This document shows positions 7,996-17,435 of a stretch of 64,000 nucleotides of DNA, piece after piece. The DNA is taken from contig JAFAMD010000021.1 of NCBI GenBank assembly GCA_019233755.1, positions 1 to 64,000 of the forward strand, given 5' to 3'. A program made the position numbers and the translations under genes. The stretch's first letter is position 1. Every line of letters starts with the position of its first letter. The notes beneath the pieces are model-generated. The model was not told the DNA's origin, ran no database searches, and saw only the letters and a program-made list of their open reading frames with translations. This DNA is from Acidobacteriaceae bacterium. GTDB taxonomy: Bacteria > Acidobacteriota > Terriglobia > Bryobacterales > Bryobacteraceae.

Positions 7996-9207
7996 TTGAA
8001 AACCAAGCCAACGCAAGCCGGGTCGACGCTGGATTTCGTGTACTTCGACGCAGGCGGCGGTCATCGCAGCGCGGCGATCGCATTACAGTCTGTTATCGCC
8101 TCAGCAGGTTATCCATGGGACATCCGCCTGGTCAACCTGCAAGAGGTTCTCGATTCGCTGGATATTTTCCGCAAGCTGACCGGCTTCCGCCTGCAAGATC
8201 TTTACAATCTTCTTCTGGCGAAGGGATGGACCCTCGGCTCTGCTTCCCTGCTGGCTGGAATGCACGCCGTGATCAGGGTCTTCCACCCGGCGCAGGTGAA
8301 GCTTTTGAGCGCTTTCTGGAAAGAGCGGCAGCCGGATATGGTTGTCTCACTCGTGCCGAACTTTAATCGCGCTTTGTACCAAAGCATCCAACGCGCGATT
8401 CCAGGGGTTCCGCTCGTCACCATCCTGACGGATTTGGCCGATTATCCGCCGCACTTCTGGATAGAGCGGCAACCGCAATATCTGATCTGCGGAACGGAGC
8501 GCGCTGTCGAACAAGCGAAGGCAATGGGCCACGACGAGGCATATATCTTTCGGACCAGCGGCATGATTCTGCGACCTCAATTCTATGAGCCGCTCGAACA
8601 AACCGTCGCCGAGGAACGAAAACAGCTCGGTTTAGACCCCACAAAAGCCACCGGCCTTGTGCTGTTTGGCGGCGAGGGCTCGGATGCGATGTATCCCATC
8701 GCGAAACGGCTTGGAAACGGTCCAATCGATCTGCAGCTAATCCTGATCTGTGGCCGCAATGCCAAGCTCCAAAAGAGATTGGGTGAGTTGAGAACCAGAA
8801 ATAAGCTCCTGGTGGAAGGGTTCACGAAAAGAATTCCTTATTACATGCGCCTGGCCGATTTTTTCATCGGCAAGCCGGGCCCCGGCAGCGTTTCAGAGGC
8901 GCTACAGATGCGGTTGCCCGTAATCGTGGAGCGCAATGCCTGGACCTTACCGCAGGAGCGATACAACGCTGACTGGATCCGCGAAAAACGCGTCGGGATG
9001 GTGCTCGATCACTTCCACGGCATCGAGGACGCTGTTCGGGAACTCTTATCAGGCGGGCGGCTTCCAGCGATGAAGGGCCGAATCGCCGAGATGAACAATC
9101 GCGCCGTCTTCGAAATTCCGAAAATTCTGGACGAGGTGTTCCGGAAAGAGTATCCCAACACTATGCCGGAACTTCCGGCCAGGCATGTTTCGGATATCGC
9201 CGGCTGA
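7996..9207 (+). CDS. MGDG-synthase-like glycosyltransferase (GT28 family)
   Basis: This 403-residue protein has the two-domain layout of processive diacylglycerol glycosyltransferases and MGDG synthases. The N-terminal acceptor domain opens with DAGGGHRSAA, matching the family's GxGH motif. The C-terminal nucleotide-sugar domain has KPGPGSVSEALQMRLPVIV and the PQERYNADWI block. It probably transfers a hexose from a UDP-sugar to a lipid at the membrane surface. The start is a TTG at 7996 with AGGA upstream. It diverges from the PAP2 gene, whose product could supply or recycle the lipid acceptor; that link is inferred. The 3' end overlaps the convergent hrpB gene by 47 bp. Confidence 0.85.
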   Translation: MKTKPTQAGSTLDFVYFDAGGGHRSAAIALQSVIASAGYPWDIRLVNLQEVLDSLDIFRKLTGFRLQDLYNLLLAKGWTLGSASLLAGMHAVIRVFHPAQVKLLSAFWKERQPDMVVSLVPNFNRALYQSIQRAIPGVPLVTILTDLADYPPHFWIERQPQYLICGTERAVEQAKAMGHDEAYIFRTSGMILRPQFYEPLEQTVAEERKQLGLDPTKATGLVLFGGEGSDAMYPIAKRLGNGPIDLQLILICGRNAKLQKRLGELRTRNKLLVEGFTKRIPYYMRLADFFIGKPGPGSVSEALQMRLPVIVERNAWTLPQERYNADWIREKRVGMVLDHFHGIEDAVRELLSGGRLPAMKGRIAEMNNRAVFEIPKILDEVFRKEYPNTMPELPARHVSDIAG

Positions 9208-11545
9208 GCTCGCGCCGCACCTGCGGGTATAGGTTCTTCCAGAAGCTGACGAGGTCCGTCGTTACCTGCACCGGTCGCTGATTCGGTGCCAGGAGGTGGA
9301 CAACCAGCGGCACTGAACCCCGCGCAACCGACGGCGTCTCGCGCATGCCGAAGAAATCCTGCAAACGCGAGGCGACCGACGGCGGGCGATCCTCGTGATA
9401 CTCGATTCTGGCGTGGCGGCCACTCGGAAGTTGGATGAACAGCGGCGCCACTTCATCGATGAGCCGCATCGGCAACCTGGCCCGCAGAAGGCGCAGAAAA
9501 CCTCCATTTGAGGCAGCGGAGCGCAATTCCGCAAAGCTGGCGAGTCCTACTGCCATTTCGGCGACAGTGGATGCCAGCAAATTGTCGGGAACACTCACGC
9601 CCGCCTCACGGGCAGCGAAGTGGACACGGCTTAGGAATCCGTTCAGCTCCTGCCTGCCGACAAAACGCTCTATACCGCTTTCCAGGACTTTCTCGGCAAG
9701 CAACTTCGAAGCGGCTAAAGCGTCTGTGGGTGCGCTTCGCGACTCGTCTATCGTGAGTTGGTCGTACACGATGGAATTGAGTTGTTCGACGCGCTCGCTT
9801 TCGCGGTTCCAGACCATCTCTTCCCGCGCACTGACGCGCTCGGGGAAAAGATCCAGCAGCCAGTCGGGTTCAATTGGCGCCGCCAGCCGAACCAGAGGCG
9901 CGGATTGAGCGCTCCGATCATCGATTTCGATGGCAGCGAGAAAGTTGCCATGAACGTGGCTGGCGCGGTCCAGCTTCGCGGAACCGCCGCTCGCCAGCAG
10001 CAGCGTATCTCCCCGCTTGCGCGCGACGCGATCGGGGAAGGCGGATAACAGAGCCTTCTCGAGGGCACTTGAATCCGCTGCCGTACGTCGCGGCGCTTCG
10101 ACCGCGTCGGACAGTTGACCAGCCAGGCGATTGGTCGTGTATGAAAGATCCGCCCCAAGCAGAGCATCAATGTCGGACGCCGAAGTCAAGCGCGTGCCTT
10201 CGTCAAGGCGGTAGCGGCCTTCGGATAGCTGAGCGGCCAGGCGGCACCCTTCACGTTTTTGCCCCATGCGGGCGACCTCGAACACGAATCGTGCCAAGCG
10301 CGGATGTACCGGCAATCTTGCCATCCGGCTCCCGCTTGCGGTGATCGAGCCGCGTTCGTTAAGGGCACCAAGCCTCCCCAGCAACTCCCGCGCGTTCTGG
10401 TGCATTTCTACGGACGGCTCATCGAGCCACGGGAGGTCGTTCCAGGCAAAGCCGTTTGCGGCGATCAACAAAAGCGCATGACTCAGATCGGATCGTGTGA
10501 TTTCGGGAGCAACCTGCGGAGCCCGGCGCTCGAAATCGGCCCGGGTGTAAAGACGAATCGCCAGACCAGGGCCCGTCCGGCCCGCGCGCCCTGCTCGCTG
10601 GATTGCAGATGACTTGCTGATTTTTTCCACGCGCAAGCGTGACAACCCGCTCCAAGGCGAGTGCGCTAGAACGCGCGCCAAGCCGCTGTCCACCACTGCT
10701 GTAACGCCCTCAATTGTTATGGAACTCTCGGCTACGTTCGTCGAGCAGATGACTTTCCGCTGCGTGCTAGGGGCCACCGCCGCATCCTGCTGCTCGGCCG
10801 AAAGATCGCCATGCAGCGGCAAAAGGTTGGCTCCTAACCGGCGAGCAATGCCCTCACAAGCCTGCAACGCCTTGCGGATCTCCGCAGCGCCAGGCAGAAA
10901 CACGAGAATGTGCCCGGCGGTCTCCTCGAGTGCGACCTTCACCGCAGACTCGACCTGCTCTTCGAGCGGAGACGCGGACACCGGCGTGTACCTCACCTCC
11001 ACCGGGAACGATTGGCCTGGAGAAGTGATGACTTCCGGATGCCCCAACTGCGCGGCAAGCCGACTGGTCCCTAGAGTTGCAGACATGAGAACGATCCGAA
11101 GGTCGGGCCGCTTTTCTTGCGCCTTGCGCAGGAGGGCCAGCGCGAGATCGGTTTCAAGATGGCGCTCATGAAACTCGTCCAGGATCACAACACGCGCCTG
11201 CTTGAGACCGCCTTCGCCCAGCAGTTTGCGCGTGAGCACCCCTTCCGTTAGAAACCAGAGCTTTGTCTGTGCGCTGCTGACCTCCTCAAACCGCACCTGA
11301 TAGCCAATTCTTGCGCCTACGCGCTCGCCCGTCTCTTCGGCCACGCGCCGTGCTGCCATCCGCGCCGCGAGCCTGCGCGGTTCGAGCACGTAAATATCGT
11401 GAAAGCCGGCGCTGAGCAGGGCGGCGGGAACGCGCGTCGTCTTCCCTGCTCCGGGCTCGGCCTCGAGCAAGGTGATCGGGTTCGTTTGAACGGCGTGGAC
11501 GATCTTTGGAAGCAGAGGATCGATCGGCAGCGGGAGTGGATTCAT
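9161..11545 (-). CDS. hrpB: ATP-dependent helicase HrpB
   Basis: This DEAH-type superfamily 2 helicase has 794 residues, the usual size for HrpB. Walker A is at about 29-41 (EAEPGAGKTTR), motif II reads DEFHER, motif III is SAT, and motif VI is QRAGRAGRTGPG. The C-terminal HrpB domain follows, with WLLDLFPERV and the RHARIEYHEDRPPSVASRL-type block. HrpB is a bacterial RNA-helicase-like protein whose cellular role is not well defined. The ATG at 11545 lies 44 bp from the divergent DinB gene. The last 47 bp overlap the convergent glycosyltransferase gene. Confidence 0.93.
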   Translation of the reverse strand: MNPLPLPIDPLLPKIVHAVQTNPITLLEAEPGAGKTTRVPAALLSAGFHDIYVLEPRRLAARMAARRVAEETGERVGARIGYQVRFEEVSSAQTKLWFLTEGVLTRKLLGEGGLKQARVVILDEFHERHLETDLALALLRKAQEKRPDLRIVLMSATLGTSRLAAQLGHPEVITSPGQSFPVEVRYTPVSASPLEEQVESAVKVALEETAGHILVFLPGAAEIRKALQACEGIARRLGANLLPLHGDLSAEQQDAAVAPSTQRKVICSTNVAESSITIEGVTAVVDSGLARVLAHSPWSGLSRLRVEKISKSSAIQRAGRAGRTGPGLAIRLYTRADFERRAPQVAPEITRSDLSHALLLIAANGFAWNDLPWLDEPSVEMHQNARELLGRLGALNERGSITASGSRMARLPVHPRLARFVFEVARMGQKREGCRLAAQLSEGRYRLDEGTRLTSASDIDALLGADLSYTTNRLAGQLSDAVEAPRRTAADSSALEKALLSAFPDRVARKRGDTLLLASGGSAKLDRASHVHGNFLAAIEIDDRSAQSAPLVRLAAPIEPDWLLDLFPERVSAREEMVWNRESERVEQLNSIVYDQLTIDESRSAPTDALAASKLLAEKVLESGIERFVGRQELNGFLSRVHFAAREAGVSVPDNLLASTVAEMAVGLASFAELRSAASNGGFLRLLRARLPMRLIDEVAPLFIQLPSGRHARIEYHEDRPPSVASRLQDFFGMRETPSVARGSVPLVVHLLAPNQRPVQVTTDLVSFWKNLYPQVRRELSRRYPKHAWPEVPA

Positions 11546-11589
11546 GCTCAGTGTGCTACTTACATGATGCGAGATGATGAAAGACGGGT

Positions 11590-12075
11590 ATGAATGAGAT
11601 TCCCGATCTGCTGGTACGATACCTTCGCGGTCCGGACTTGGTAGCCGCCGCGATGACAGGCGCGACAGATCTCGAACTGGATTTCAAACCGGCTCCAAAT
11701 AAATGGAGCGTACGGCAGATCGTCGCACATTTAGCTGACACGGAGGCAATCGCTGTTACACGCCTGCGCGGCGTGATTGCCGAAGACAACCCGGCATTGG
11801 TTCCATTCGACCAAGATGCCTGGGCGGAGAAAACCAACTACAGCAAGCGAAAGCCCGCGCGGGATCTCGAGACTATCCGCCGGTTGCGTGCGGACAATTA
11901 CGAACTGCTGAAGGAATTGCCCGAGGAAGCATTCTCGCGCACGGGCCGGCATGCCAGACGCGGCACGATGACCCTGCTTGATTTGCTGAGATTATTTGCG
12001 GAACATGCCGAAAAGCATGCTGTGCAGATCCACGGCGTGCTCAGCGAATACAAAACTTCGCAGGCGGCGCGGTAG
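11590..12075 (+). CDS. DinB-like four-helix-bundle metalloenzyme
   Basis: This 161-residue protein belongs to the DinB/YfiT-like superfamily. It is an all-helical fold with the early NKWSVRQIVAHLADTE block and a later HAEKHAVQIH. The three histidines are those expected to hold a divalent metal. Members include thiol-dependent transferases, for example bacillithiol- or mycothiol-linked enzymes, and proteins of unknown function, so the reaction here is open. The stop is three bases before the GTG start of prmA, so the two are probably translated from one mRNA. Confidence 0.85.
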   Translation: MNEIPDLLVRYLRGPDLVAAAMTGATDLELDFKPAPNKWSVRQIVAHLADTEAIAVTRLRGVIAEDNPALVPFDQDAWAEKTNYSKRKPARDLETIRRLRADNYELLKELPEEAFSRTGRHARRGTMTLLDLLRLFAEHAEKHAVQIHGVLSEYKTSQAAR

Positions 12076-12078
12076 CGC

Positions 12079-12876
12079 GTGTACTCGCTTTACCTCACTT
12101 GCGAAGCCGGGCAGGCAGACCATCTCTCCGCTGAACTCTGGGAAGCCGGTACCGAAGGCATTCGTGAACTGGATTACGGCGACTCGGTTCGCCTGATTGC
12201 GGGCTTTGCAACGAACGAAAACCGCGCCGCCCTGCTCGCGCAGTTCGCGGCCTACGCGCCTGAATGGGAGCACGAAGACGACATCGACTGGGTCGAGGAA
12301 ACCAAGGCCGCCTGGCCGCCCCGCGAAGTAGGCGCGCGTTTTTTTCTGGCGCCGCCCTGGTCGATCGACCCAACTCCGCCAGGGCGCGAGCGCATCATTC
12401 ATAATCCTGGACTCGCCTGCGGTACAGGCGAACACCCGTGTACTCAACTCGCTCTCATGGCATTAGAGCAGTGTCTTAGCCCCGGATCGACTGTCGCCGA
12501 CATTGGAACTGGTTCCGGCATTTTATCCATCGGAGCGCTGAGGCTTGGCGCTGAGACCGCAATCGGAATTGACATCGATACAGCCGCTCTGCAGGCAGCG
12601 CGCGAGAACTTCGAACTAAACCGCTTGCCCGCAAATCTCGTAGCCGGTTCTGCCGATTGCTTGGCAACTGAGTGCGCCGATGTTGTCGTCGCGAACATTA
12701 ACGCCACCGTTCTGCTCTCCATGCTTGACGAGTTGCTTCGCATTACGTGCACTGGTGGCTGGCTCATTCTCACCGGTTTTACTGAGGCGGAAGTGGAAGC
12801 GATCGCCCTGACGCTTACGGACCCCCAAGTGTTGGCGCTGAACGAATGGCGCTGCGTGGTCGCTAAGATCTTCTAG
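12079..12876 (+). CDS. prmA: Ribosomal protein L11 methyltransferase
   Basis: This 265-residue SAM-dependent enzyme trimethylates lysines and the N-terminus of ribosomal protein L11. The N-terminal substrate-binding domain begins YSLYLTCEAGQADHLSAEL. The catalytic domain shows the PrmA variant of the SAM site, NPGLACGTGEHPCTQL, then VADIGTGSGILSIGALRLG and the VVANINATVL motif IV. Usual PrmA proteins have FGTG; here it is ACGTG, still with the GTGEH core. The start GTG follows the DinB stop directly. The gene ends in a 14-bp convergent overlap with ligD. Confidence 0.92.
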   Translation: MYSLYLTCEAGQADHLSAELWEAGTEGIRELDYGDSVRLIAGFATNENRAALLAQFAAYAPEWEHEDDIDWVEETKAAWPPREVGARFFLAPPWSIDPTPPGRERIIHNPGLACGTGEHPCTQLALMALEQCLSPGSTVADIGTGSGILSIGALRLGAETAIGIDIDTAALQAARENFELNRLPANLVAGSADCLATECADVVVANINATVLLSMLDELLRITCTGGWLILTGFTEAEVEAIALTLTDPQVLALNEWRCVVAKIF

Positions 12877-15442
12877 CTACTTTTTTCGCCGATTTCGTTG
12901 CGGGCTTAGGCGCGCGATCGCCCTGATGCAATTCCTGCACGCGCTCCAGAACATCCTCTAACTTCTGGCCTCCCTGAAGAACCGGCGTGAATAGATCCCC
13001 CACCCGCTCAAAGCGCTCAATCGCATTATCGAGGCGAAAGTCATTGGGCCGCAGCCCACGCCTCACCTCTTTCCAGTCAAGAGGCGTGGACACCGGCGCG
13101 CCATCGTAAGCGCGGACCACATATGGTGCCGCGATCGTTTTGCCGATCCCGATCTGCAGGTAATCGAAATACACCCTTTCCTTTTTCCGTTTCTCGACGC
13201 TTCGCGGCGTTGTGAACAGATTAGGCTCGCGCTCGAGAGCGAGGTACGCGACGAGTTCCGCCAGGCTGCGCACCTGGTCATACGTGTAGACAGGCTCGAC
13301 CGGCACATAGATGTGCATGCCGTCACCGCCCGTGGTTTTCGGATATCCTTTCAGGCCAACATCCTTCAAAACCTCCTGCACCAGCAGCGCTGCGTCGATA
13401 ATCTGATCGAAGCTGGCATCTACCGGGTCGAGGTCAAGCAGCATCCAGTCCGGATGGTCGAGGTTGCCCACCCGGCTCATCCATGGATTCTGGTCGATGC
13501 ATCCCAGGTTCACCAGATACAGCAGACCCGCCCTGTTCTCAGCGATCGGGTAGTGATTCAGCTTTGGCGGATGATGCTCCTGAATGGGCTCGCAGCGCAA
13601 CCAATCAGGGAAATGGGTGGCATTTTTCTGAAAGAAGAATTTCTCGGCGATGCCATTCGGATACCGCTTCATTGACAGCGGACGATCCTTCAAATGCGGC
13701 AGCAGCCATTTTGCCGCCTTGTCGTAAAACGCCAGCAAGTCCCGCTTTTTCCAACCATCCTTAGGGAAAAGGACTTTATCCAGGTTAGTGAACTTCAGCC
13801 GATGCCCGTCCAGTTCGGCGATCGATTCCTGCCCGCTCAAATCGGGCGATTCCGCCTTCGCGCCCGCCGTCTCTGGAGGAGGGTCTTCCACGGGCTCCTC
13901 ACGAACCACCTCTTCGGGTTGCTTGTCTTCCCGCAGACTTACGAAAACCGGCGCCCGCAACATGCCCTCCTTGGTCCATTCGAGGAAACGCACCTGGCAA
14001 ACTAGTTCCGGCTTGACCCAGGTCACGTCCTTTATAACCGGCTTGTCCGGAAAGGGGTTCGTCTTGCTCATAAGCGGCTGCAGACGCGTATAGATTGCCT
14101 TCATCTGCCGCTGGTCGAAACCGGTCCCAACCTGGCCGACATGCCGTAGCTTGCCGTCTTCCTGAACCCCAAGCACCAGCGAGCCAAAATAGTCGCGTTC
14201 CCCTCGCATGAAGCCGGCGATGACGAACTCCTGCTCATTCTGCACTTTTATCTTGAGCCAGCAAGTCGACCGTCTCGATTCATACTTACTCGTACGATCT
14301 TTCGCCAGGATGCCTTCCAGTCCCATCTGGCGGGCAGCCTCAAACATCTCGTGTCCGCCGGTCTTGAATGCTTCCGATAGCCTGATGTGTTCGTCCGGCG
14401 TGACGATCGACTGGAGCACCTTCCGGCGATCCTCCAACGCAACACCCCGCAGATCGTAGCCGTCCACATACAGGATGTCGAAGAGGAACAAAGTCGCCGG
14501 CGCAGTCTCTGCTAGTTGCGAAACCGCATTCGCATTCGCTCCTATTCGTGGCTGAATATTGTGAAAACGGGCGCGGCCCTGCTCGTCGAGCACACAGATT
14601 TCACCGTCGAGCCACGCTGCGCTCGCGTTCACATGTTTGGGAAGATCCTGCAATTCCGGGTACTGCTGTTCTGAACGAAGCCCGCGGCGCGATTGGATAT
14701 TGAGCTCGCCGTGATCGATACGGCACAGGGCGCGCACGCCGTCCCATTTGATTTCGTACAGCCATTTCTGGCCGTCGGGCGGCCTGCTGACCGCCGTGGC
14801 GAGCATCGCTTCAAGGTTCGCGGGCATCGCCGTCCTTCGCGCACCTTTCAAATCGGCAGGCCGGATGGGATCGATTCCGGACGCGATCTCGTCTTGCGTG
14901 CGCTTAGTGGCCACGCTCCAGGCGTATTGATCGATGTCATAGCCGGGTAAGGCATACTCATCCTTTTTCTTGATGAGCAGCCATTCGTTCCCCTTCCCCG
15001 CGTGCTTCATGTGCACAATCGCGAATGCGCCCTTCAGCTTGGTTCCGTGCAGCTCAAACTTGAAATCGCCGCGGTCGAGTTGACCCTGCGCGTCCGGCTC
15101 GCCGATCACCTCATACGTTCCTTTGTCCCAGAGCATCACGCTTCCCGCGCCGTAGTTTCCTTCGGGAATGTTGCCTTCGAACGTTCCGTAATCGAACGGG
15201 TGGTCCTCCACCTTCATCGCCAGCGCCTTGCGCGAGGGATCCAGACTCGGGCCCTTGGGCACCGCCCAGCTCACCAGAACGCCGCCGATCTCCAGCCGGA
15301 AATCATAATGAAGCCGGGTCGCGTCGTGCCTTTGAACGCAGAAGAACCCGCCTCGTCCTCCCGATTTCGCCTGCGGTTCGTCCGGCTCGGGTTCCGGTGT
15401 CTTCTCGAAATTGCGTTTCCGTGCGTACTCTTTCAGGGCCAT
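12863..15442 (-). CDS. ligD: Multifunctional ATP-dependent DNA ligase D (PE-LIG-POL)
   Basis: LigD repairs double-strand breaks by bacterial end joining. The 859-residue product has three modules. A 3'-phosphoesterase spans about 30-150 (RHDATRLHYDFRLEIGG). The ATP-dependent ligase has its adenylated Lys232 in YEIKWDGVRAL, and the OB fold follows to about 510. A C-terminal primase-polymerase module starts near 550 (LTNLDKVLFPKDGW-like block, catalytic LDLDPVD). The order PE-LIG-POL differs from mycobacterial POL-PE-LIG. I chose the ATG at 15442, giving MALKEYARKR, which matches the usual family N-terminus; a TTG 24 bases upstream is possible. No Ku gene, its normal partner, is in the window. 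Confidence 0.93.
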   Translation of the reverse strand: MALKEYARKRNFEKTPEPEPDEPQAKSGGRGGFFCVQRHDATRLHYDFRLEIGGVLVSWAVPKGPSLDPSRKALAMKVEDHPFDYGTFEGNIPEGNYGAGSVMLWDKGTYEVIGEPDAQGQLDRGDFKFELHGTKLKGAFAIVHMKHAGKGNEWLLIKKKDEYALPGYDIDQYAWSVATKRTQDEIASGIDPIRPADLKGARRTAMPANLEAMLATAVSRPPDGQKWLYEIKWDGVRALCRIDHGELNIQSRRGLRSEQQYPELQDLPKHVNASAAWLDGEICVLDEQGRARFHNIQPRIGANANAVSQLAETAPATLFLFDILYVDGYDLRGVALEDRRKVLQSIVTPDEHIRLSEAFKTGGHEMFEAARQMGLEGILAKDRTSKYESRRSTCWLKIKVQNEQEFVIAGFMRGERDYFGSLVLGVQEDGKLRHVGQVGTGFDQRQMKAIYTRLQPLMSKTNPFPDKPVIKDVTWVKPELVCQVRFLEWTKEGMLRAPVFVSLREDKQPEEVVREEPVEDPPPETAGAKAESPDLSGQESIAELDGHRLKFTNLDKVLFPKDGWKKRDLLAFYDKAAKWLLPHLKDRPLSMKRYPNGIAEKFFFQKNATHFPDWLRCEPIQEHHPPKLNHYPIAENRAGLLYLVNLGCIDQNPWMSRVGNLDHPDWMLLDLDPVDASFDQIIDAALLVQEVLKDVGLKGYPKTTGGDGMHIYVPVEPVYTYDQVRSLAELVAYLALEREPNLFTTPRSVEKRKKERVYFDYLQIGIGKTIAAPYVVRAYDGAPVSTPLDWKEVRRGLRPNDFRLDNAIERFERVGDLFTPVLQGGQKLEDVLERVQELHQGDRAPKPATKSAKKVARRS

Positions 15443-15550
15443 ACGCGTCAGCGCAAAGTACTGCAATTATTATGACAACGCCGCTGCCCACCCTGTTACC
15501 CAATTGCTAACCTGAAACTGGTTGCAGATTGAGTCTTTTTGCAGTGTTGA

Positions 15551-17320
15551 ATGAACTTCGCTGAGCACCTCAAAAGCCAGCTCGATATCGTCGAAGTTGT
15601 CGGCCAGTATGTGCGTCTGAAACGCCAAGGTGTAGGTCCGCGCTACGTCGGCCTTTGTCCGTTCCACTCCGAGAAGACCCCTTCCTTTGGGGTTCATAGT
15701 ACCCTGCAGTACTACAAATGCTTCGGCTGCGATGCCGCGGGCGACGTCTACAAGTTCGTGCAGCAGATCGAAAGCCTGACCTTTCCGGAGACGCTGAAGC
15801 TGCTTGCCGAACGCTACGGCATTCCTATGCCGGAACGCGAACGCAGCGGCGACCCTGAGGCGCAGCGGCGCGCGGCGCTGCTGGAGATGCACGAAATTGC
15901 CGCCGAAACCTTCCAGAGCAACTTGCGCGGGCCGAGTGGAGCGGATGCCCGTCGTTACCTGGAATCGCGTGGGGTCTCACGTGTGGCAATAGACGAGTTC
16001 CGCCTGGGCCTCTCGGACCCGTCCGGCCAACAGCTCCTCAACCGTTTACAACGCTTCGGTCCGGCACTGCTTGAAGAATCCGGCCTGGCGATCAAGCGCC
16101 AGGAGAGCGGCGGCTTCTTTGACCGCTTTCGCGCGCGGCTCATGTTTCCCATTCACAACGAGAGCGGCAAGGTGATCGCGTTCGGCGGCCGGGCTCTCCG
16201 GCCAGGTGACGAGCCCAAGTATCTGAATTCGCCCGAGACCAGACTCTATAAGAAGTCCACAATTCTCTACAATCTGCACCGCGCCAAAATCGACGCACGC
16301 AAACACAATCAGATGATTCTGGTCGAAGGATACATGGACGTCATCGGCGTATATTCGGCCGGCATTCATGAAGTCGTGGCGAGCAGCGGCACCTCGCTCG
16401 GCAACGACCAGGTCCGCGCCATGAAACGTCAGATATCACACCAAGCCGGAACGGGACAGATTATTTTGAATTTCGATCCTGACCCGGCGGGTGCCCGCTC
16501 CACCGAGAAATACATCTCTAGTCTGCTGGCCGAGGGCCTGCGCGTAAAGGTGCTCGAAATTCCGGGCGGCCTCGATCCGGACGAGTACATCCAGAAGAAC
16601 GGTGCCGATGCCTATCGTAAACTGCTCGCAAACGCTGGTTCGTATTTTCATTGGCTTGCGGACCGCGCGCGTAGCAAGTTCGACGTTCAATCGGCCGAAG
16701 GACGTGTCGATGCCTTCAAGTTCATCGCGCCTGTAATCGAACAGGTCCACGACCGCATGGAGCGCTCTGCCATCGCAAGCGAAATGGCGGAATATTTGAA
16801 AGTGGACCGCTCCATAGTGGCCGAGACATTCCGGAAGCAGGCCCCCTTAAATCAACCGCGCCCCCAGAAGCCTCGCGATATGAATTCCGCCCTTGCGCCC
16901 AACGAGAAACTGCTGGTCTCGTGCATGCTGGTCAGCCCGGACGCGCGCGCCGCTATTCAGCACTTTTTAGCCGGTTCCAGCCTCCTGCCGTTACTCGAAT
17001 TGAGGCGCATTTTCGAAGCGGCCATCGCTATCGATTCGGAGGGCGATCCTTTCAGCATGGAGGCGCTCACCGCCCGCGTTGACGCCCGCCTGCAGCGTAT
17101 TCTGATGGACATCACGTTTTCAGACTCGGGAGTGCGAGAAGAAATCGCGACCGAGCTGGCTCTGAGTTGCCTGAAAGCCCTCGAGGCGAAGTCCGTCCAG
17201 GCGGTCCGGGAAACGCTGCGTCGACGTATCCGCGACCTCGAACGAGAAGGAAATTTTGAAGAAGCGCTACGGTTAGCCGATGAGCTAAACAATCTCGCTA
17301 GACGGGACACCGGGGTGTGA
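15551..17320 (+). CDS. dnaG: DNA primase
   Basis: DnaG synthesises RNA primers at the replication fork. The 589-residue protein begins with the CHC2 zinc finger (Cys36, His39, Cys57, Cys60). The catalytic core follows, with FGGRAL near 215 and a TOPRIM domain (LVEGYMDVI near 257, then NFDPDPAG). The C-terminal helicase-binding part is less conserved, as usual. It precedes rpoD by 115 bp in the same orientation, the order of the classical macromolecular-synthesis operon; no rpsU lies upstream. The start ATG at 15551 is 84 bp from the ligD TTG/ATG, so the two genes share a divergent promoter region. Confidence 0.96.
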   Translation: MNFAEHLKSQLDIVEVVGQYVRLKRQGVGPRYVGLCPFHSEKTPSFGVHSTLQYYKCFGCDAAGDVYKFVQQIESLTFPETLKLLAERYGIPMPERERSGDPEAQRRAALLEMHEIAAETFQSNLRGPSGADARRYLESRGVSRVAIDEFRLGLSDPSGQQLLNRLQRFGPALLEESGLAIKRQESGGFFDRFRARLMFPIHNESGKVIAFGGRALRPGDEPKYLNSPETRLYKKSTILYNLHRAKIDARKHNQMILVEGYMDVIGVYSAGIHEVVASSGTSLGNDQVRAMKRQISHQAGTGQIILNFDPDPAGARSTEKYISSLLAEGLRVKVLEIPGGLDPDEYIQKNGADAYRKLLANAGSYFHWLADRARSKFDVQSAEGRVDAFKFIAPVIEQVHDRMERSAIASEMAEYLKVDRSIVAETFRKQAPLNQPRPQKPRDMNSALAPNEKLLVSCMLVSPDARAAIQHFLAGSSLLPLLELRRIFEAAIAIDSEGDPFSMEALTARVDARLQRILMDITFSDSGVREEIATELALSCLKALEAKSVQAVRETLRRRIRDLEREGNFEEALRLADELNNLARRDTGV

Positions 17321-17435
17321 ATCGTGTTGTACTATGAGGAGTCAAGGGATCACTAGTCTGCCCTCATTGGGATATAGTATCTGAGAAACCGGGCTTCTTA
17401 GTGTCGGTTCGTCGTGTCATAAACAAAGGCAGTTG

